Program-made: the position numbers and the translations under genes | In this document: positions 24,064-32,546 of the stretch, one piece after another | Numbering within the stretch: position 1 is the first letter of the stretch | How the letters are laid out: each line of letters starts with the position of its first letter | From: Burkholderiaceae bacterium | GTDB lineage: Bacteria > Pseudomonadota > Gammaproteobacteria > Burkholderiales > Burkholderiaceae_C | DNA length: 33,853 nt | Reading direction: 5' to 3' | Assembly (NCBI GenBank): GCA_019234815.1 | Contig: JAFALA010000115.1 | Location: forward strand, 1 to 33,853 | The notes under the pieces: model-generated | Told to the model about the DNA's origin: nothing | The model's database searches: none | The model's input: only the letters and a program-made list of their open reading frames with translations

Positions 24064-24798
24064 ATGTCACTCACACACCAACGCGTCTTGATCATCGGCG
24101 GCAGCAGCGGCATGGGCCTGGCCAGCGCCAGGCGGCTCGTGCAGGCCGGGGCCGACGTCTTCATCGCCGGCCGCGACGAAGCCCGGCTCCAGGCCGCCGT
24201 GGCTTCGCTGGAGGGCCGGGCGGTCGGCATCGCGGCCGATTTCACCGATCCCGAGGCCTTGCAGGCGCTGATGATCCGCATCGGCCGGCTCGATCACCTG
24301 GTGCTGGCCGCCGCGGGCGCCGCCGCCTGGGGACCGTTCGCGCAGCTGCCGGTGGAGGCCGTGCGCACGGCGCTGAACACCAAGCTGCTCGGCTACTGGC
24401 AGAGCCTGCAGGCCGCCTTGCCCATTCTGCGCAAAGACGGTTCTGTCGTCTTCCTGACCGGCGCGGCCTCGCGCGTGGCCATGGCGGGTACCGCCGGCCT
24501 GGCGGCCGTGAACGGCGGCATCACGCAGATGGCGCAGACCCTGGCCAAGGAGCTGGCGCCGCTGCGCGTCAACGTGGTCTCTCCGGGCCTGGTGGACACG
24601 CCGGCCTACGACGGTCTGCCCGCGGACGCCAAGGCGGGCATGTTCGCCGGCGCGGCCAAGAGCCTTCCGGTGGGCCGCACCGGCCTGGCCGACGACATCG
24701 CCCAGGGCGTGGAAATGCTGCTGGCCAACCACTTCGCCACTGGCGTGCTGCTGGACATCGATGGCGGCGCCCGCATGCCCTTGCGAGACCCGACATGA
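24064..24798 (+). CDS. SDR-family oxidoreductase lacking the YxxxK pair
   Basis: A 244-residue Rossmann-fold short-chain dehydrogenase/reductase. The nucleotide-binding motif is IIGGSSGMGLASA (about 11-23), followed by an Arg after beta-2 (AGRDEARL) that hints at NADP(H). The C-terminal signature RVNVVSPGLVDTPAYD is normal. At the catalytic position the usual Tyr-x3-Lys is replaced: the helix reads GLAAVNGGITQMAQ, so Tyr and Lys appear as Leu and Asn. Such SDRs are known as a divergent subfamily of unclear chemistry. ATG 24064 has GGAG at 24053-24056 and is preferred to an upstream in-frame ATG. It is divergent from the LysR gene and overlaps the next gene by ATGA. Confidence 0.88.
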   Translation: MSLTHQRVLIIGGSSGMGLASARRLVQAGADVFIAGRDEARLQAAVASLEGRAVGIAADFTDPEALQALMIRIGRLDHLVLAAAGAAAWGPFAQLPVEAVRTALNTKLLGYWQSLQAALPILRKDGSVVFLTGAASRVAMAGTAGLAAVNGGITQMAQTLAKELAPLRVNVVSPGLVDTPAYDGLPADAKAGMFAGAAKSLPVGRTGLADDIAQGVEMLLANHFATGVLLDIDGGARMPLRDPT

Positions 24799-25001
24799 AC
24801 ATTCTTCTCGTTCTCGCCCACCCCGAGCGCCACAGCTTCAACGGCGCCATGTTCGACACCGCCCTCCATGCGCTGGAAGCGGCAGGCCACACGGTCGCCA
24901 CCAGCGATCTCTACCGCATGGGTTTCGACCCGGTCTCCAGCCGGCGCAACTTCAGGCGTGGGTCGGTCCCGCCAGATCGTGATTCGTCGCAAGGCCTTTG
25001 A
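24795..25001 (+). pseudogene. Truncated flavodoxin-fold NAD(P)H:quinone reductase
   Basis: The first 53 residues (MNILLVLAHPERHSFNGAM to DLYRMGFDPVSSRRNF) match the start of the MdaB/KefF-like Flavodoxin_2 family. That family is normally about 190-240 residues long. After about position 24954 the resemblance stops, and an unrelated tail of about 15 residues leads to a stop at 24999-25001. None of the three forward frames after the break continues the family sequence, so this looks like a deletion rather than a simple frameshift. It overlaps the SDR stop by ATGA, so it was once the second gene of a LysR-controlled operon. The remnant lacks the rest of the fold and is probably not functional. 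Confidence 0.8.
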
Positions 25002-25033
25002 GCCCCGTCGCAGTCGCTGTTAGCGTCGGGCGC

Positions 25034-26356
25034 ATGAAATCCACCTTGCTGAGGCGCCACGCGCTTGTTTTGTCCGCGGCCTATGGCCTGGCTTTCGCTT
25101 GCGCCGCGCAAGGCCTGTCCAGCCTGCCCACGGCCGACTCCGGGGACCGTTGGATCGGCACTTGGGCAGCCGCGCCCCAGCCGGCCTTTCCGGGGCCGCC
25201 CGAGCGCCTTGACGACCGCACGCTGCGCCTGGTCGTGCACGTCAGCGCGGGCGGCGAGCGGGTGCGGATCCGCATTTCGAATACCTATGGCCGCGTGCCG
25301 CTGCATATCGCGGCGGCCCACGTGGCGCGGCGACGCAGCGGCGCTGAGATCGACGCCGCGTCGGACCGCGCACTGAGCTTCGGCGGCCGTCCCGGCGTCG
25401 TGGTCGCGCCTGGCGACACCGTGCTCAGCGACCCCGTGGCCTTGACGGTGCCGGCCCTGTCCGATCTGGCCGTGAGCCTGCAGGCCAGCGGGCGTGTCGA
25501 GGCCAGCACCACGCACGCGCTGGCGCAGCAGACCAGCTATGTCTCGCTGGCGCGCGGCAACGCGACCGGCGCCGCGCAGCTGCCGCAGTCCAAGGCGATC
25601 GACAGCTGGCCCTTCCTGACGGGCGTGGAGGCCGAGGCCGCGCCGGGCGGCGCGGCCATTGTCATGTTCGGCGATTCATGGGTGGACGGCGACGGCAGCA
25701 CGCCCGACGCCAACGCACGCTGGCCCGACGCGCTGGCGGCGCACCTGCAAGCCGCCGGCGGCGCGTGCGCGCATCTGGCCGTGCTCAATGAAGGCCTGAT
25801 CGGCAACCGGCTGCTGCACGACAGCCCCGTGGTCCATGCGCCGCGTGCGCCCGATTTCGGCCGCGCGCTGGGCGAGTCCGGACTCGCGCGCTTCGACCGC
25901 GATGTAACGCGGCAGGCCGGTGCGCGGGCGGTGATCCTGCACCTCGGCAACAACGACCTCGGATTCGAAGGCGGCGTCGCGCCCGCTGGCGAAACGGTGT
26001 CGGTGACTATGCTGCTGGCCGGGTATCGCGAGCTGATTGCACGCGCCCATCGCGCCGGGCTGCTGGCCGTCGGCACCACGCTGACGCCGGTGGCGGGCAC
26101 GAAGGTGCTGCCGAATTACGACACTCCGGACAAGGAGCAGCGGCGTCAGCAGGTCAATGCCTGGATCCGCGACAGCGGAGAGTTCGACGCGGTGATCGAT
26201 GTCGACAGCGTCGTGCGCGACGCCGCGTATCCCGCGCAGCTGGCGACCGCGATCGCCAGCCAGGACCGCCTGCACCCGAACGACGCCGGCTATGCCGCCG
26301 TGGCCGAGGCGGTGCCGACCTCGATGTGCGCCGACATCTCATCGACACGCCGATGA
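25034..26356 (+). CDS. Secreted SGNH/GDSL-family hydrolase
   Basis: A 440-residue protein with an N-terminal signal peptide (about 1-26, ending near ACAAQG). It has an N-terminal beta-rich domain (about 38-195, WIGTWAAAPQP, then VRIRISNTYG) and a C-terminal SGNH hydrolase domain. Catalytic blocks: GDS at 213-215 (FGDSWVDG), the oxyanion glycine in NEGLIGNR, GNND at 305-308 and the Asp/His pair in DRLHPNDAGY (D411, H414). All four are intact. It is probably an extracytoplasmic esterase or lipase-like enzyme acting on an unknown ester. ATG 25034 is chosen because the signal peptide starts there, although an upstream in-frame GTG overlaps the broken reductase gene. No good ribosome site is visible. 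Confidence 0.88.
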   Translation: MKSTLLRRHALVLSAAYGLAFACAAQGLSSLPTADSGDRWIGTWAAAPQPAFPGPPERLDDRTLRLVVHVSAGGERVRIRISNTYGRVPLHIAAAHVARRRSGAEIDAASDRALSFGGRPGVVVAPGDTVLSDPVALTVPALSDLAVSLQASGRVEASTTHALAQQTSYVSLARGNATGAAQLPQSKAIDSWPFLTGVEAEAAPGGAAIVMFGDSWVDGDGSTPDANARWPDALAAHLQAAGGACAHLAVLNEGLIGNRLLHDSPVVHAPRAPDFGRALGESGLARFDRDVTRQAGARAVILHLGNNDLGFEGGVAPAGETVSVTMLLAGYRELIARAHRAGLLAVGTTLTPVAGTKVLPNYDTPDKEQRRQQVNAWIRDSGEFDAVIDVDSVVRDAAYPAQLATAIASQDRLHPNDAGYAAVAEAVPTSMCADISSTRR

Positions 26357-26443
26357 ATCGAAGGGAGGGCGCATGCAGCCCGCATGCTCGTCGGTCGCAG
26401 GCGTTGATTTGAAATTCAAGATTTCCCAGTGCCCTTCGCCTTG

Positions 26444-26460
26444 CCCCCTTTGTCTGGGGG
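26444..26460. other. C5/G5 hairpin in the SGNH-MCP intergenic region
   Basis: CCCCC (26444-26448) and GGGGG (26456-26460) can pair around a 7-base loop, about 100 bp before the next chemoreceptor. No T-run follows, so it is not a clear intrinsic terminator. The rest of 26357-26557 shows only the ribosome site (GTGGGG near 26545-26550). Confidence 0.3.
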
Positions 26461-26557
26461 GCGATAAACTTCAAAAGCGACAGGTTTCTTTCAGACTATC
26501 AGCAGCGGCAGGCGGCACTGCCGGCACCTCCGGGTTTCTCTCTTGTGGGGAAAAATC

Positions 26558-28153
26558 ATGACCCTGACTGTCACCAAGAAAATGGCATTGCTGGTCTTGA
26601 CAGCACTGGTTGGCATTTGTGTGCTGACGGGTGTCAGCCAGATGCAGATGGGACAGATCTACGACAGTGCCAGCTATTCCACCGTCAATTCCGTGCCCAG
26701 CATCGTTGTGCTCGACAAGTCGGTGGCGGCGCTTGGCAATCTGCGTGCGCTGATCTGGCGGCATGTGGCCGAAACCGATCTGCTCAAGAAGACTGCACTG
26801 GAGCGGCAAATGGATGGTGACCGCCAAAAAATTGTCGCCGCGCTCAAGGAATACGAGCCGCTGTTGTCCAACGACAAGGACAAGAGCCTGCTGGATACCG
26901 ATCAAGCGGACATTGCCGCCTACGAAAAGCTGCTGGATCAGGTGATCACCCTTTCTCGCACCGACAAGGCCAAGGATGCCTATGAGCTGTTGAACTCCAA
27001 CGACGCCATCCGCGACAGGGTCTGGAACGATTTCATCACCCACAATCAATTCAACGCCGATCTGAGTCAGCAGGGCGCGAACGATGCGGTCGCCATCAAA
27101 GGTTTTGCCACGACGCTGAACTATCTGGTGGCGGGAGGGACTTTTCTGGGCGTGGCCATCATTGGCTTTTTCATCACCCGCAACCTGCTGCGTTCCCTGG
27201 GTGGAGAACCCGCTTATGCGGCGGAGGTTGCCAAGAAAGTCGCTGCCGGAGATCTAACCGTCAAGGTGCGCCTCAAGCCCGGCGACAGGACGAGCCTGTT
27301 GGCGGCCATGAGCCAGATGGTGGGAAAGCTCACGCAGGTTGTGGTCGAGATGCGAAGCAGCGCGGAAAACCTGGCAGCCATGGCGGAAGATGTGAATTCA
27401 TCCTCTCAATCATTGAGCCAGAATGCCTGCGAACAGGCTGCCAATGTCGAGGAAACCAGTTCTGCGGTTGAAGAAATTGCTTCGACAGTGACGCAAAACT
27501 CTGAGAGCGCGCACATCACCGACAGCATGGCGAGCCAGTCGGCTGCCAATGCCGGATCCGGAGGCGAGGCGGTCAGGCAGACCGTGATCGCCATGCAGGC
27601 CATTGCCAAGAAGATCGGCATTGTCGACGACATTGCCTACCAGACCAATTTGCTGGCGCTGAACGCGGCGATCGAGGCGGCTCGCGCTGGTGAACACGGC
27701 AAAGGCTTCGCGGTCGTGGCTGTGGAGGTGCGCAACCTCGCTGAGCGCAGTCAGATTGCGGCGCAGGAAATCTCCGAACTCGCCACGAACAGCGTGGAGT
27801 TGGCCGAACATGCCGGCGGCCTGCTCAGCCAGATGGTGCCGGCGATCGGAAGGACGGCCAAGCTTGTCCAGGAGATCGCGGAGGCTTCTCGAGAGCAGAG
27901 CAGCGGACTGGGACAGATCAGCGCATCAGTCGGTCAATTGACCAAGGCCACCCAGATGAATGCGTCGGCATCCGAAGAACTGTCGTCGATGGCGGAGCAA
28001 TTGAGTGCCCAGGCAAGCCAATTGCAGGAATTGATGGCGTTCTTCCAGATCGAAGGCGTCTTGTCAAAAGAGCTATCGGAGCCGGTCAATTTGACCCGGT
28101 CTGGCGGCTCGGGACACCATCCGCGCGGCGCCGGCGTGTACGCGCGCGGCTGA
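26558..28153 (+). CDS. Methyl-accepting chemotaxis protein, four-helix-bundle sensor, divergent signalling domain
   Basis: A 531-residue chemoreceptor. Order: TM1 (about 8-26), a helical periplasmic sensor of the 4HB_MCP type (about 30-185, with [20 protein letters not shown] and [20 protein letters not shown]), TM2 (about 190-210), HAMP (to about 265) and a signalling domain whose tip reads [20 protein letters not shown], then [20 protein letters not shown]. This differs from the [28 protein letters not shown] form shared by the other receptors here. The gene is also less GC-rich than its neighbours. Both features suggest a separate ancestry, perhaps transfer (inference). ATG 26558 follows GTGGGG. 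The C-terminal 30 residues are an unstructured Gly/Arg/His-rich tail. It converges on the next receptor with a 16-bp gap. Confidence 0.92.
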   Translation: MTLTVTKKMALLVLTALVGICVLTGVSQMQMGQIYDSASYSTVNSVPSIVVLDKSVAALGNLRALIWRHVAETDLLKKTALERQMDGDRQKIVAALKEYEPLLSNDKDKSLLDTDQADIAAYEKLLDQVITLSRTDKAKDAYELLNSNDAIRDRVWNDFITHNQFNADLSQQGANDAVAIKGFATTLNYLVAGGTFLGVAIIGFFITRNLLRSLGGEPAYAAEVAKKVAAGDLTVKVRLKPGDRTSLLAAMSQMVGKLTQVVVEMRSSAENLAAMAEDVNSSSQSLSQNACEQAANVEETSSAVEEIASTVTQNSESAHITDSMASQSAANAGSGGEAVRQTVIAMQAIAKKIGIVDDIAYQTNLLALNAAIEAARAGEHGKGFAVVAVEVRNLAERSQIAAQEISELATNSVELAEHAGGLLSQMVPAIGRTAKLVQEIAEASREQSSGLGQISASVGQLTKATQMNASASEELSSMAEQLSAQASQLQELMAFFQIEGVLSKELSEPVNLTRSGGSGHHPRGAGVYARG

Positions 28154-28169
28154 CCGCGTTTTGGCCGAC

Positions 28170-29735
28170 TCAGTCGCCGCTGATCTTGAACCGGGCCACC
28201 AGGTCCGCCATGCGGTGCGCCTGCGTCTTCATGGACTCCGCCGCCGCCGCGCTCTGTTCGACCAGCGCGGCGTTCTGCTGCGTCATGTTGTCGAGCGAGC
28301 CTATCGCGTTGTTGACGGTGGAAATGCTTTGATATTCAGCGTTCGCGGATGAGGCAATTTCCTGGATGACCGTGTTGACGCGGTCCACGCTGCTGACGAT
28401 TTCGTTCATGGTCGAGCCCGCTTCGCGGACCAGCGAGCTGCCTTGCTCGACGCTGGTCACGCTGGTCTGGATCAGCGTCTTGATTTCCTTGGCCGATTCG
28501 GCGCTGCGCTGCGCCAGGCTGCGGACTTCGGCCGCGACCACCGCGAACCCGCGGCCCTGATCGCCCGCCCGCGCGGCCTCGACAGCGGCGTTCAAGGCCA
28601 GGATGTTGGTCTGGAACGCAATGCCGTCGATCACGGAAATGATTTCCACGATCTTCTTCGAGCTGTCCTCGATGGCGCTCATGGTGCCTACCACGCGGCC
28701 CGTGATCTGGCCGCCGGCAGACGCCACGCGCCCCGCCTCCACGATCAACTCCTGCGCCGATGCGGCCGAGTTCGACGCCGATTGCACCAGTTCCGTGAGC
28801 TGCTGGATCTGCCCCGCCGTGGTTTGCAGGCTGGACGCCGTCACCTCGGTCCGGTTCGACAGGTCCATGTTGCCGCTGGCGACCTCGGCGCTCGAGATGG
28901 TGATGTTCTGCGCGGCATCCTGGACCTGGCTGACCAGTTCGCGCAGGGCCTGCTGCATGACGCTGATGGAACGCAATAGCGTTGCAGGCTCGTCGGTGCC
29001 CTTCACCTCGATGTCGCGGGACAGGTCGCCGTCGGCAATGCGTCCCGCGAGTTCCATGGCGGTGCCCAGCGGTCCGATCAGCGACTTCAGCGTCAGCAGC
29101 ATCATGCTGATGAACAGCGCGAGCACGGTCAGCGCCAGAACCGCCTGCAGCAGGGTGGATTGGCGGACGCTCTTGAAGATCTGCGCGCTGACTTCCTGGG
29201 TTGCCTGGTCCTGGGCGGTGGTGATGTCATTGATCGTGGCCGTCAACTCGTCGAGATTGGAGTCGGTGCGCTGGATGTAGGCCAGGCCGGCGCTGGCGTC
29301 CATGGTGGCGTTGATCAGCGGCTTGGCGACGCCGTTGACGTTTTCCTCGACGTCCTTCAAGACCGATGCGGTTTTCTCGTTGAGCTTGGAGAAGGCCTCG
29401 GAATCGGGATGGGCGCTGGCCAGGGCGGCGCTGACGGACTTGAGTTTCTTGACCGCCAACTGCCACTGCTGGTAGGGCGTCTCAACGTCGGTCGGGTTGG
29501 ACACCGCGGTGGCCACCATCTGCGCCTGGTGCAGCTTCAGCTGGACCAGCGCCTCGCGCATGGCGTCGATCTGGCGGGTGGTCTGGGTGTTCTGGTCGAC
29601 GATGTCGACGATGCGGCGGGCACCGTGGTTGGCCGTGAAGTAGCTGCTGATTGACAGTGCAAGCAGCGTCGAAGCCACGATGGCCATCACCCAGTAAAAA
29701 CGGTGCTTGATCGAGATGCTGCGTAGAATTTCCAT
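28170..29735 (-). CDS. Methyl-accepting chemotaxis protein (Tar-like topology)
   Basis: A 521-residue chemoreceptor. Order: TM1 (about 12-32), a helical ligand domain (about 35-190, with [20 protein letters not shown] and [14 protein letters not shown]), TM2 (about 193-215), HAMP (about 216-268, [19 protein letters not shown]) and a signalling domain with tip [20 protein letters not shown]. The Asp in place of Glu at the end of that motif is unusual compared with the other receptors here. ATG 29735 is chosen because TM1 follows directly; an open frame extends upstream but has no family resemblance. No CheR/CheB pentapeptide is present (ends RFKISGD). It is divergent from the next receptor, with a 300-bp region between them. 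Confidence 0.93.
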   Translation of the reverse strand: MEILRSISIKHRFYWVMAIVASTLLALSISSYFTANHGARRIVDIVDQNTQTTRQIDAMREALVQLKLHQAQMVATAVSNPTDVETPYQQWQLAVKKLKSVSAALASAHPDSEAFSKLNEKTASVLKDVEENVNGVAKPLINATMDASAGLAYIQRTDSNLDELTATINDITTAQDQATQEVSAQIFKSVRQSTLLQAVLALTVLALFISMMLLTLKSLIGPLGTAMELAGRIADGDLSRDIEVKGTDEPATLLRSISVMQQALRELVSQVQDAAQNITISSAEVASGNMDLSNRTEVTASSLQTTAGQIQQLTELVQSASNSAASAQELIVEAGRVASAGGQITGRVVGTMSAIEDSSKKIVEIISVIDGIAFQTNILALNAAVEAARAGDQGRGFAVVAAEVRSLAQRSAESAKEIKTLIQTSVTSVEQGSSLVREAGSTMNEIVSSVDRVNTVIQEIASSANAEYQSISTVNNAIGSLDNMTQQNAALVEQSAAAAESMKTQAHRMADLVARFKISGD

Positions 29736-30035
29736 ATGCGGTCGGTTTCGTAAGGCTTGTCGTCCGCCGGTGAGGCCTGATTTGAAAGCATCTCTTGGTT
29801 TTGTCAACAAAAAAATAGCGTTCTCACCAATTGATTGCACAACTGCTTGCGTTAGAACTCCTGCACAGGATGCGTGACAGGCGCGTTTGCCGCAAGAATT
29901 GATCTGTCGCGAACGTACAGCGGATTGGCGTTGTCGGTCATGCCGGATTGTGTTATTCGGTGCTTGCGTTGAACTGATCCAGGTCAATGGTCAATTCGGT
30001 GACCAAGCCAGTGAGCAATTCAGGAGGGTGGGACG
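29736..30035. other. 300-bp divergent intergenic region between two chemoreceptors
   Basis: No coding frame is convincing. On the minus strand a perfect TTGACA lies near 29801-29806, about 65 bp before the start of the leftward receptor, but no good -10 follows at 16-18 bp. The right end carries the repeat cluster listed separately and the ribosome site AGGAGG (30023-30028) of the rightward receptor. AT-rich patches at about 29805-29840 suggest promoters. Confidence 0.5.
29974..30004. promoter_or_regulatory. FNR/Dnr-like box and GGTCAAT repeats upstream of a chemoreceptor
   Basis: CTGAT-N4-GTCAA (29974-29987) differs by one base in each half from the FNR consensus TTGAT-N4-ATCAA. GGTCAAT is repeated directly at 29982-29988 and 29989-29995, and GGTCA (29989-29993) with TGACC (30000-30004) forms an inverted repeat around 6 bp. 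All lie 32-62 bp before the chemoreceptor start at 30036. Binding by the FNR-like protein of this window is possible but untested. Confidence 0.4.
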
Positions 30036-31562
30036 ATGAAGATTTCCACGCGATTGAACCTGGGGTTTGCAGCGGTGATCGCTGTGGTGGCCTTGCTCGC
30101 GGCCTTGACGGCATGGCGGATCCAGGACGTTTCCGCCGCCTCGCGCCGCATGGAGAAGCAGACCGAGCTGCTCGCCATGGCCGGCCAGTGGCAGGGCGAC
30201 GTCAGACAGAATTCGACGCGCTCGCTCGCGGCGGCTTACGCGGACGGGCCGGGCATGCTGGATTTCTTCAAGGACGCCATGGCGGCGACGAGCGCCAAGA
30301 CCACCGCGACGCAGAAGGCCTTTCTGGCGCAGGTCGAGGACGAGGCCACCCGGGCCCGCGTCGACAAGGTGGGTGAGATCCGCAAGAAGTGGTTGGTGAT
30401 GCGAGACCAGATCAACCAGCTGAAGGCCGGGGGACGCGACGCGGAAGCTCGCGAGCGGGTCAAGAACGAGCTCCAGCCGGCCACGGACGCTTACATCGCT
30501 GCCGTGCAGGACCTGCTGGACGGGCTGATCGCGGACATGCATGCTGCCGCCGACGATGTGCGGCACCAGTTCCGGGAGCTTTACGTTGCCGGCGCGCTGA
30601 TGCTGCTGGCGGTGGTCGTGGTGGCCGTGCTGATCAGCTGGAACCTGTCGGCGGGCGTGGCGTCCGGCGTGGCGGTGGCCTGCCGCGCCGCCGATCGCAT
30701 CGGCGGCGGCGATCTGCTGTATCGCGAATCGACCCAGCGCAGCGACGAGATCGGCCAATTGCTGCAAAGCCTGGTGGGCATGCAGGACAGCCTGGCCCGG
30801 GTGGTGAGCAATGTGCGTCACGGCAGTGAAAGCGTGGCCTCGGCCAGCTCGGAAATCGCCAGGGGCAACCAGGACTTGTCGGCCCGCACCGAAGAGCAGG
30901 CCAGCTCCCTGGAGCAGACCGCCGCGTCAATGGAGGAGCTGGGAGCGACCGTGCGCCAGAACGCCGACAACGCGCAGCAGGCCAACCAGCTGGCGCAGAG
31001 CGCCTCGCAGGTTGCCGAGCAGGGCGGACAGGTCGTGGCGCAGGTCGTCGACACGATGCGCGGCATCAGCGACAGCTCCAGGCGCATTGCCGACATCATT
31101 GCCGTGATCGATGGCATTGCGTTCCAGACCAACATCCTGGCGCTCAACGCAGCCGTGGAGGCGGCTCGTGCGGGCGAGCAGGGCCGCGGCTTTGCCGTGG
31201 TCGCGGGAGAAGTGCGCACCCTGGCCCAGCGCAGCGCCGAGGCCGCCAAGGAGATCAAGACCCTGATCACGGACAGCGTGGAGCGGGTCGAGCGCGGCAC
31301 CAGCCAGGTGGACCGGGCCGGGCAGACCATGAACGAGATCGTGACCAGCATCCGCCGCGTCACGGCCATCATGACCGAGATCAGCGCCGCCAGCACCGAG
31401 CAGAGCGCCGGCGTGGGGCAGGTGGGCGAGGCCGTGACCCAGATGGACAGGGTGACCCAGCAGAACGCCGCGCTGGTGGAGCAGATGGCGGCGGCGGCCG
31501 ACAGCCTGAGTCATCAGGCCCGGCAGCTGGTCGAGTCGGTGAGCGTGTTCAAGGTGGCGTAA
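30036..31562 (+). CDS. Methyl-accepting chemotaxis protein with helical sensor
   Basis: A 508-residue chemoreceptor. Order: TM1 (about 7-27), an alpha-helical periplasmic domain (about 30-185; [20 protein letters not shown], then [20 protein letters not shown]), TM2 (about 187-207), HAMP (about 208-262) and a signalling domain with [20 protein letters not shown] and the tip [20 protein letters not shown]. The start ATG 30036 has a strong AGGAGG seven bases upstream. The protein ends in SVFKVA without a CheR/CheB-binding pentapeptide. It converges on the HD-GYP gene with a 26-bp gap. The ligand is unknown. A possible FNR-type box lies in front of it. Confidence 0.93.
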   Translation: MKISTRLNLGFAAVIAVVALLAALTAWRIQDVSAASRRMEKQTELLAMAGQWQGDVRQNSTRSLAAAYADGPGMLDFFKDAMAATSAKTTATQKAFLAQVEDEATRARVDKVGEIRKKWLVMRDQINQLKAGGRDAEARERVKNELQPATDAYIAAVQDLLDGLIADMHAAADDVRHQFRELYVAGALMLLAVVVVAVLISWNLSAGVASGVAVACRAADRIGGGDLLYRESTQRSDEIGQLLQSLVGMQDSLARVVSNVRHGSESVASASSEIARGNQDLSARTEEQASSLEQTAASMEELGATVRQNADNAQQANQLAQSASQVAEQGGQVVAQVVDTMRGISDSSRRIADIIAVIDGIAFQTNILALNAAVEAARAGEQGRGFAVVAGEVRTLAQRSAEAAKEIKTLITDSVERVERGTSQVDRAGQTMNEIVTSIRRVTAIMTEISAASTEQSAGVGQVGEAVTQMDRVTQQNAALVEQMAAAADSLSHQARQLVESVSVFKVA

Positions 31563-31588
31563 GCCTCGCTCAAGGAAGGCGAGTGCGC

Positions 31589-32536
31589 CTAGGCCGTCAG
31601 CAGCGAGGCCGTCAACACGTCGGCCGGCAAGGTGGCGGCCGCCTGCCCGACGGTGCGCCGGATCAGGCCGAGATCGACGGCGGGCTCCAGGTCCGCCGGC
31701 CGTCCATGCGCGCCGGTAGGCTCGGCGTGCAGCCCGCCTGAATCGCGCGCCAGCTTGAACTGCCCGCAGCAGTTGCGGCAATAGATGAGCTGGCCGGCCT
31801 GGCTCTCGCGCGTCAGGGCCAGGGTCGGGCCGCAGCTCGGGCAGCTTTGCAGGGGAATGCCTTCGTCGCTGTGGCCGGCCACGTGGAGCAGCTGCGCGTC
31901 GCTGCCCAGCGCGATCAGCGCGTCGGCAAAGCGCGCGTCGAATTGCCGGCCTTTTTCCGCGTCGATGAGGGCCAGGGCCTTCTCGATGGGCATGCCGGCG
32001 CGGTAGGGCCGGTGGCTGGTCATCGCGTCGAAGGCGTCGCATACGCCGACGATCAGGGCCATGTCCGGGATGTGCGGTGCGGCAAGTCCTGACGGGTAGC
32101 CGCAGCCGTCGGGCCGTTCATGGTGCAGCAGCACGGCGTCGTGGACCAAGGCGGCCAAGGGATGGCCCGCCAGCATGCGCTCGCCCATGCCGGGATGGGT
32201 CTTGATGACTTCGTACTCTTCCTCGCTGAGCTTGCCGGTCTTGCGCAGGATCGCGTCGGGCACGCCGATCTTGCCCAGGTCATGCAGGAAGCCGCCCAAG
32301 GCGATGCGTGCAGCCACGGCGCCGCCCAGGTCCGAGCGCTCGGCCACCAGCTGCGCATAGCGCGAGACCCGCCAGAGGTGGCCGCCCGTGTAGGGGTCGC
32401 GCGCCTCCACGAACCAGGCCATGGTCAGCAGGCTGGCCAGCAGGGCCTGCGTCTTGGGGTCCATAGGGGTTCCGGCTTCAGCGGGGGCAGGCCCGCCCCT
32501 GGTGATTGCGCGGCCTGCTTTGCGCCACCAGCTCAT
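31589..32536 (-). CDS. HD-GYP domain protein with C-terminal zinc-ribbon-like module
   Basis: A 315-residue protein. Residues about 30-215 form an HD-GYP phosphodiesterase domain: H52, HDLGK (H85, D86, K89), H114 in IKTHPGMGERML, HHERPDGCGYP (138-148) and D167 in CDAFDAMTSHRPYR. The GYP residues are intact, so c-di-GMP (or cyclic GMP-AMP) hydrolysis is expected. Residues about 232-257 hold CPSC and CRNC-C pairs separated by 17 residues, which resembles a zinc ribbon. The last 50 residues are not recognised. No receiver or sensor domain is present. It starts at ATG 32536, 10 bp after the stop of the chemoreceptor gene, so both are probably co-transcribed; ATG 32464 is an alternative start. Confidence 0.88.
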   Translation of the reverse strand: MSWWRKAGRAITRGGPAPAEAGTPMDPKTQALLASLLTMAWFVEARDPYTGGHLWRVSRYAQLVAERSDLGGAVAARIALGGFLHDLGKIGVPDAILRKTGKLSEEEYEVIKTHPGMGERMLAGHPLAALVHDAVLLHHERPDGCGYPSGLAAPHIPDMALIVGVCDAFDAMTSHRPYRAGMPIEKALALIDAEKGRQFDARFADALIALGSDAQLLHVAGHSDEGIPLQSCPSCGPTLALTRESQAGQLIYCRNCCGQFKLARDSGGLHAEPTGAHGRPADLEPAVDLGLIRRTVGQAAATLPADVLTASLLTA

Positions 32537-32546
32537 GGGTCCGGCC

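Noticed and set aside
24998..25033. GTG 24998 as the start of the SGNH hydrolase
   Set aside because: It would put 12 residues before the Lys/Arg-hydrophobic signal peptide and overlap the broken reductase gene; ATG 25034 begins the signal peptide directly.
26460..26467. GGCGATAA, close to the sigma-28 -10 (GCCGATAA), before a chemoreceptor gene
   Set aside because: No TCAAGTTT/TAAAG-like -35 lies 11 bp upstream; the bases there are C-rich. A single 8-base match is not enough.
29738..29987. N-terminal extension of the chemoreceptor 28170-29735 up to 29987
   Set aside because: The extra residues have no family resemblance and would place the first membrane helix far from the N-terminus; ATG 29735 gives the normal topology.
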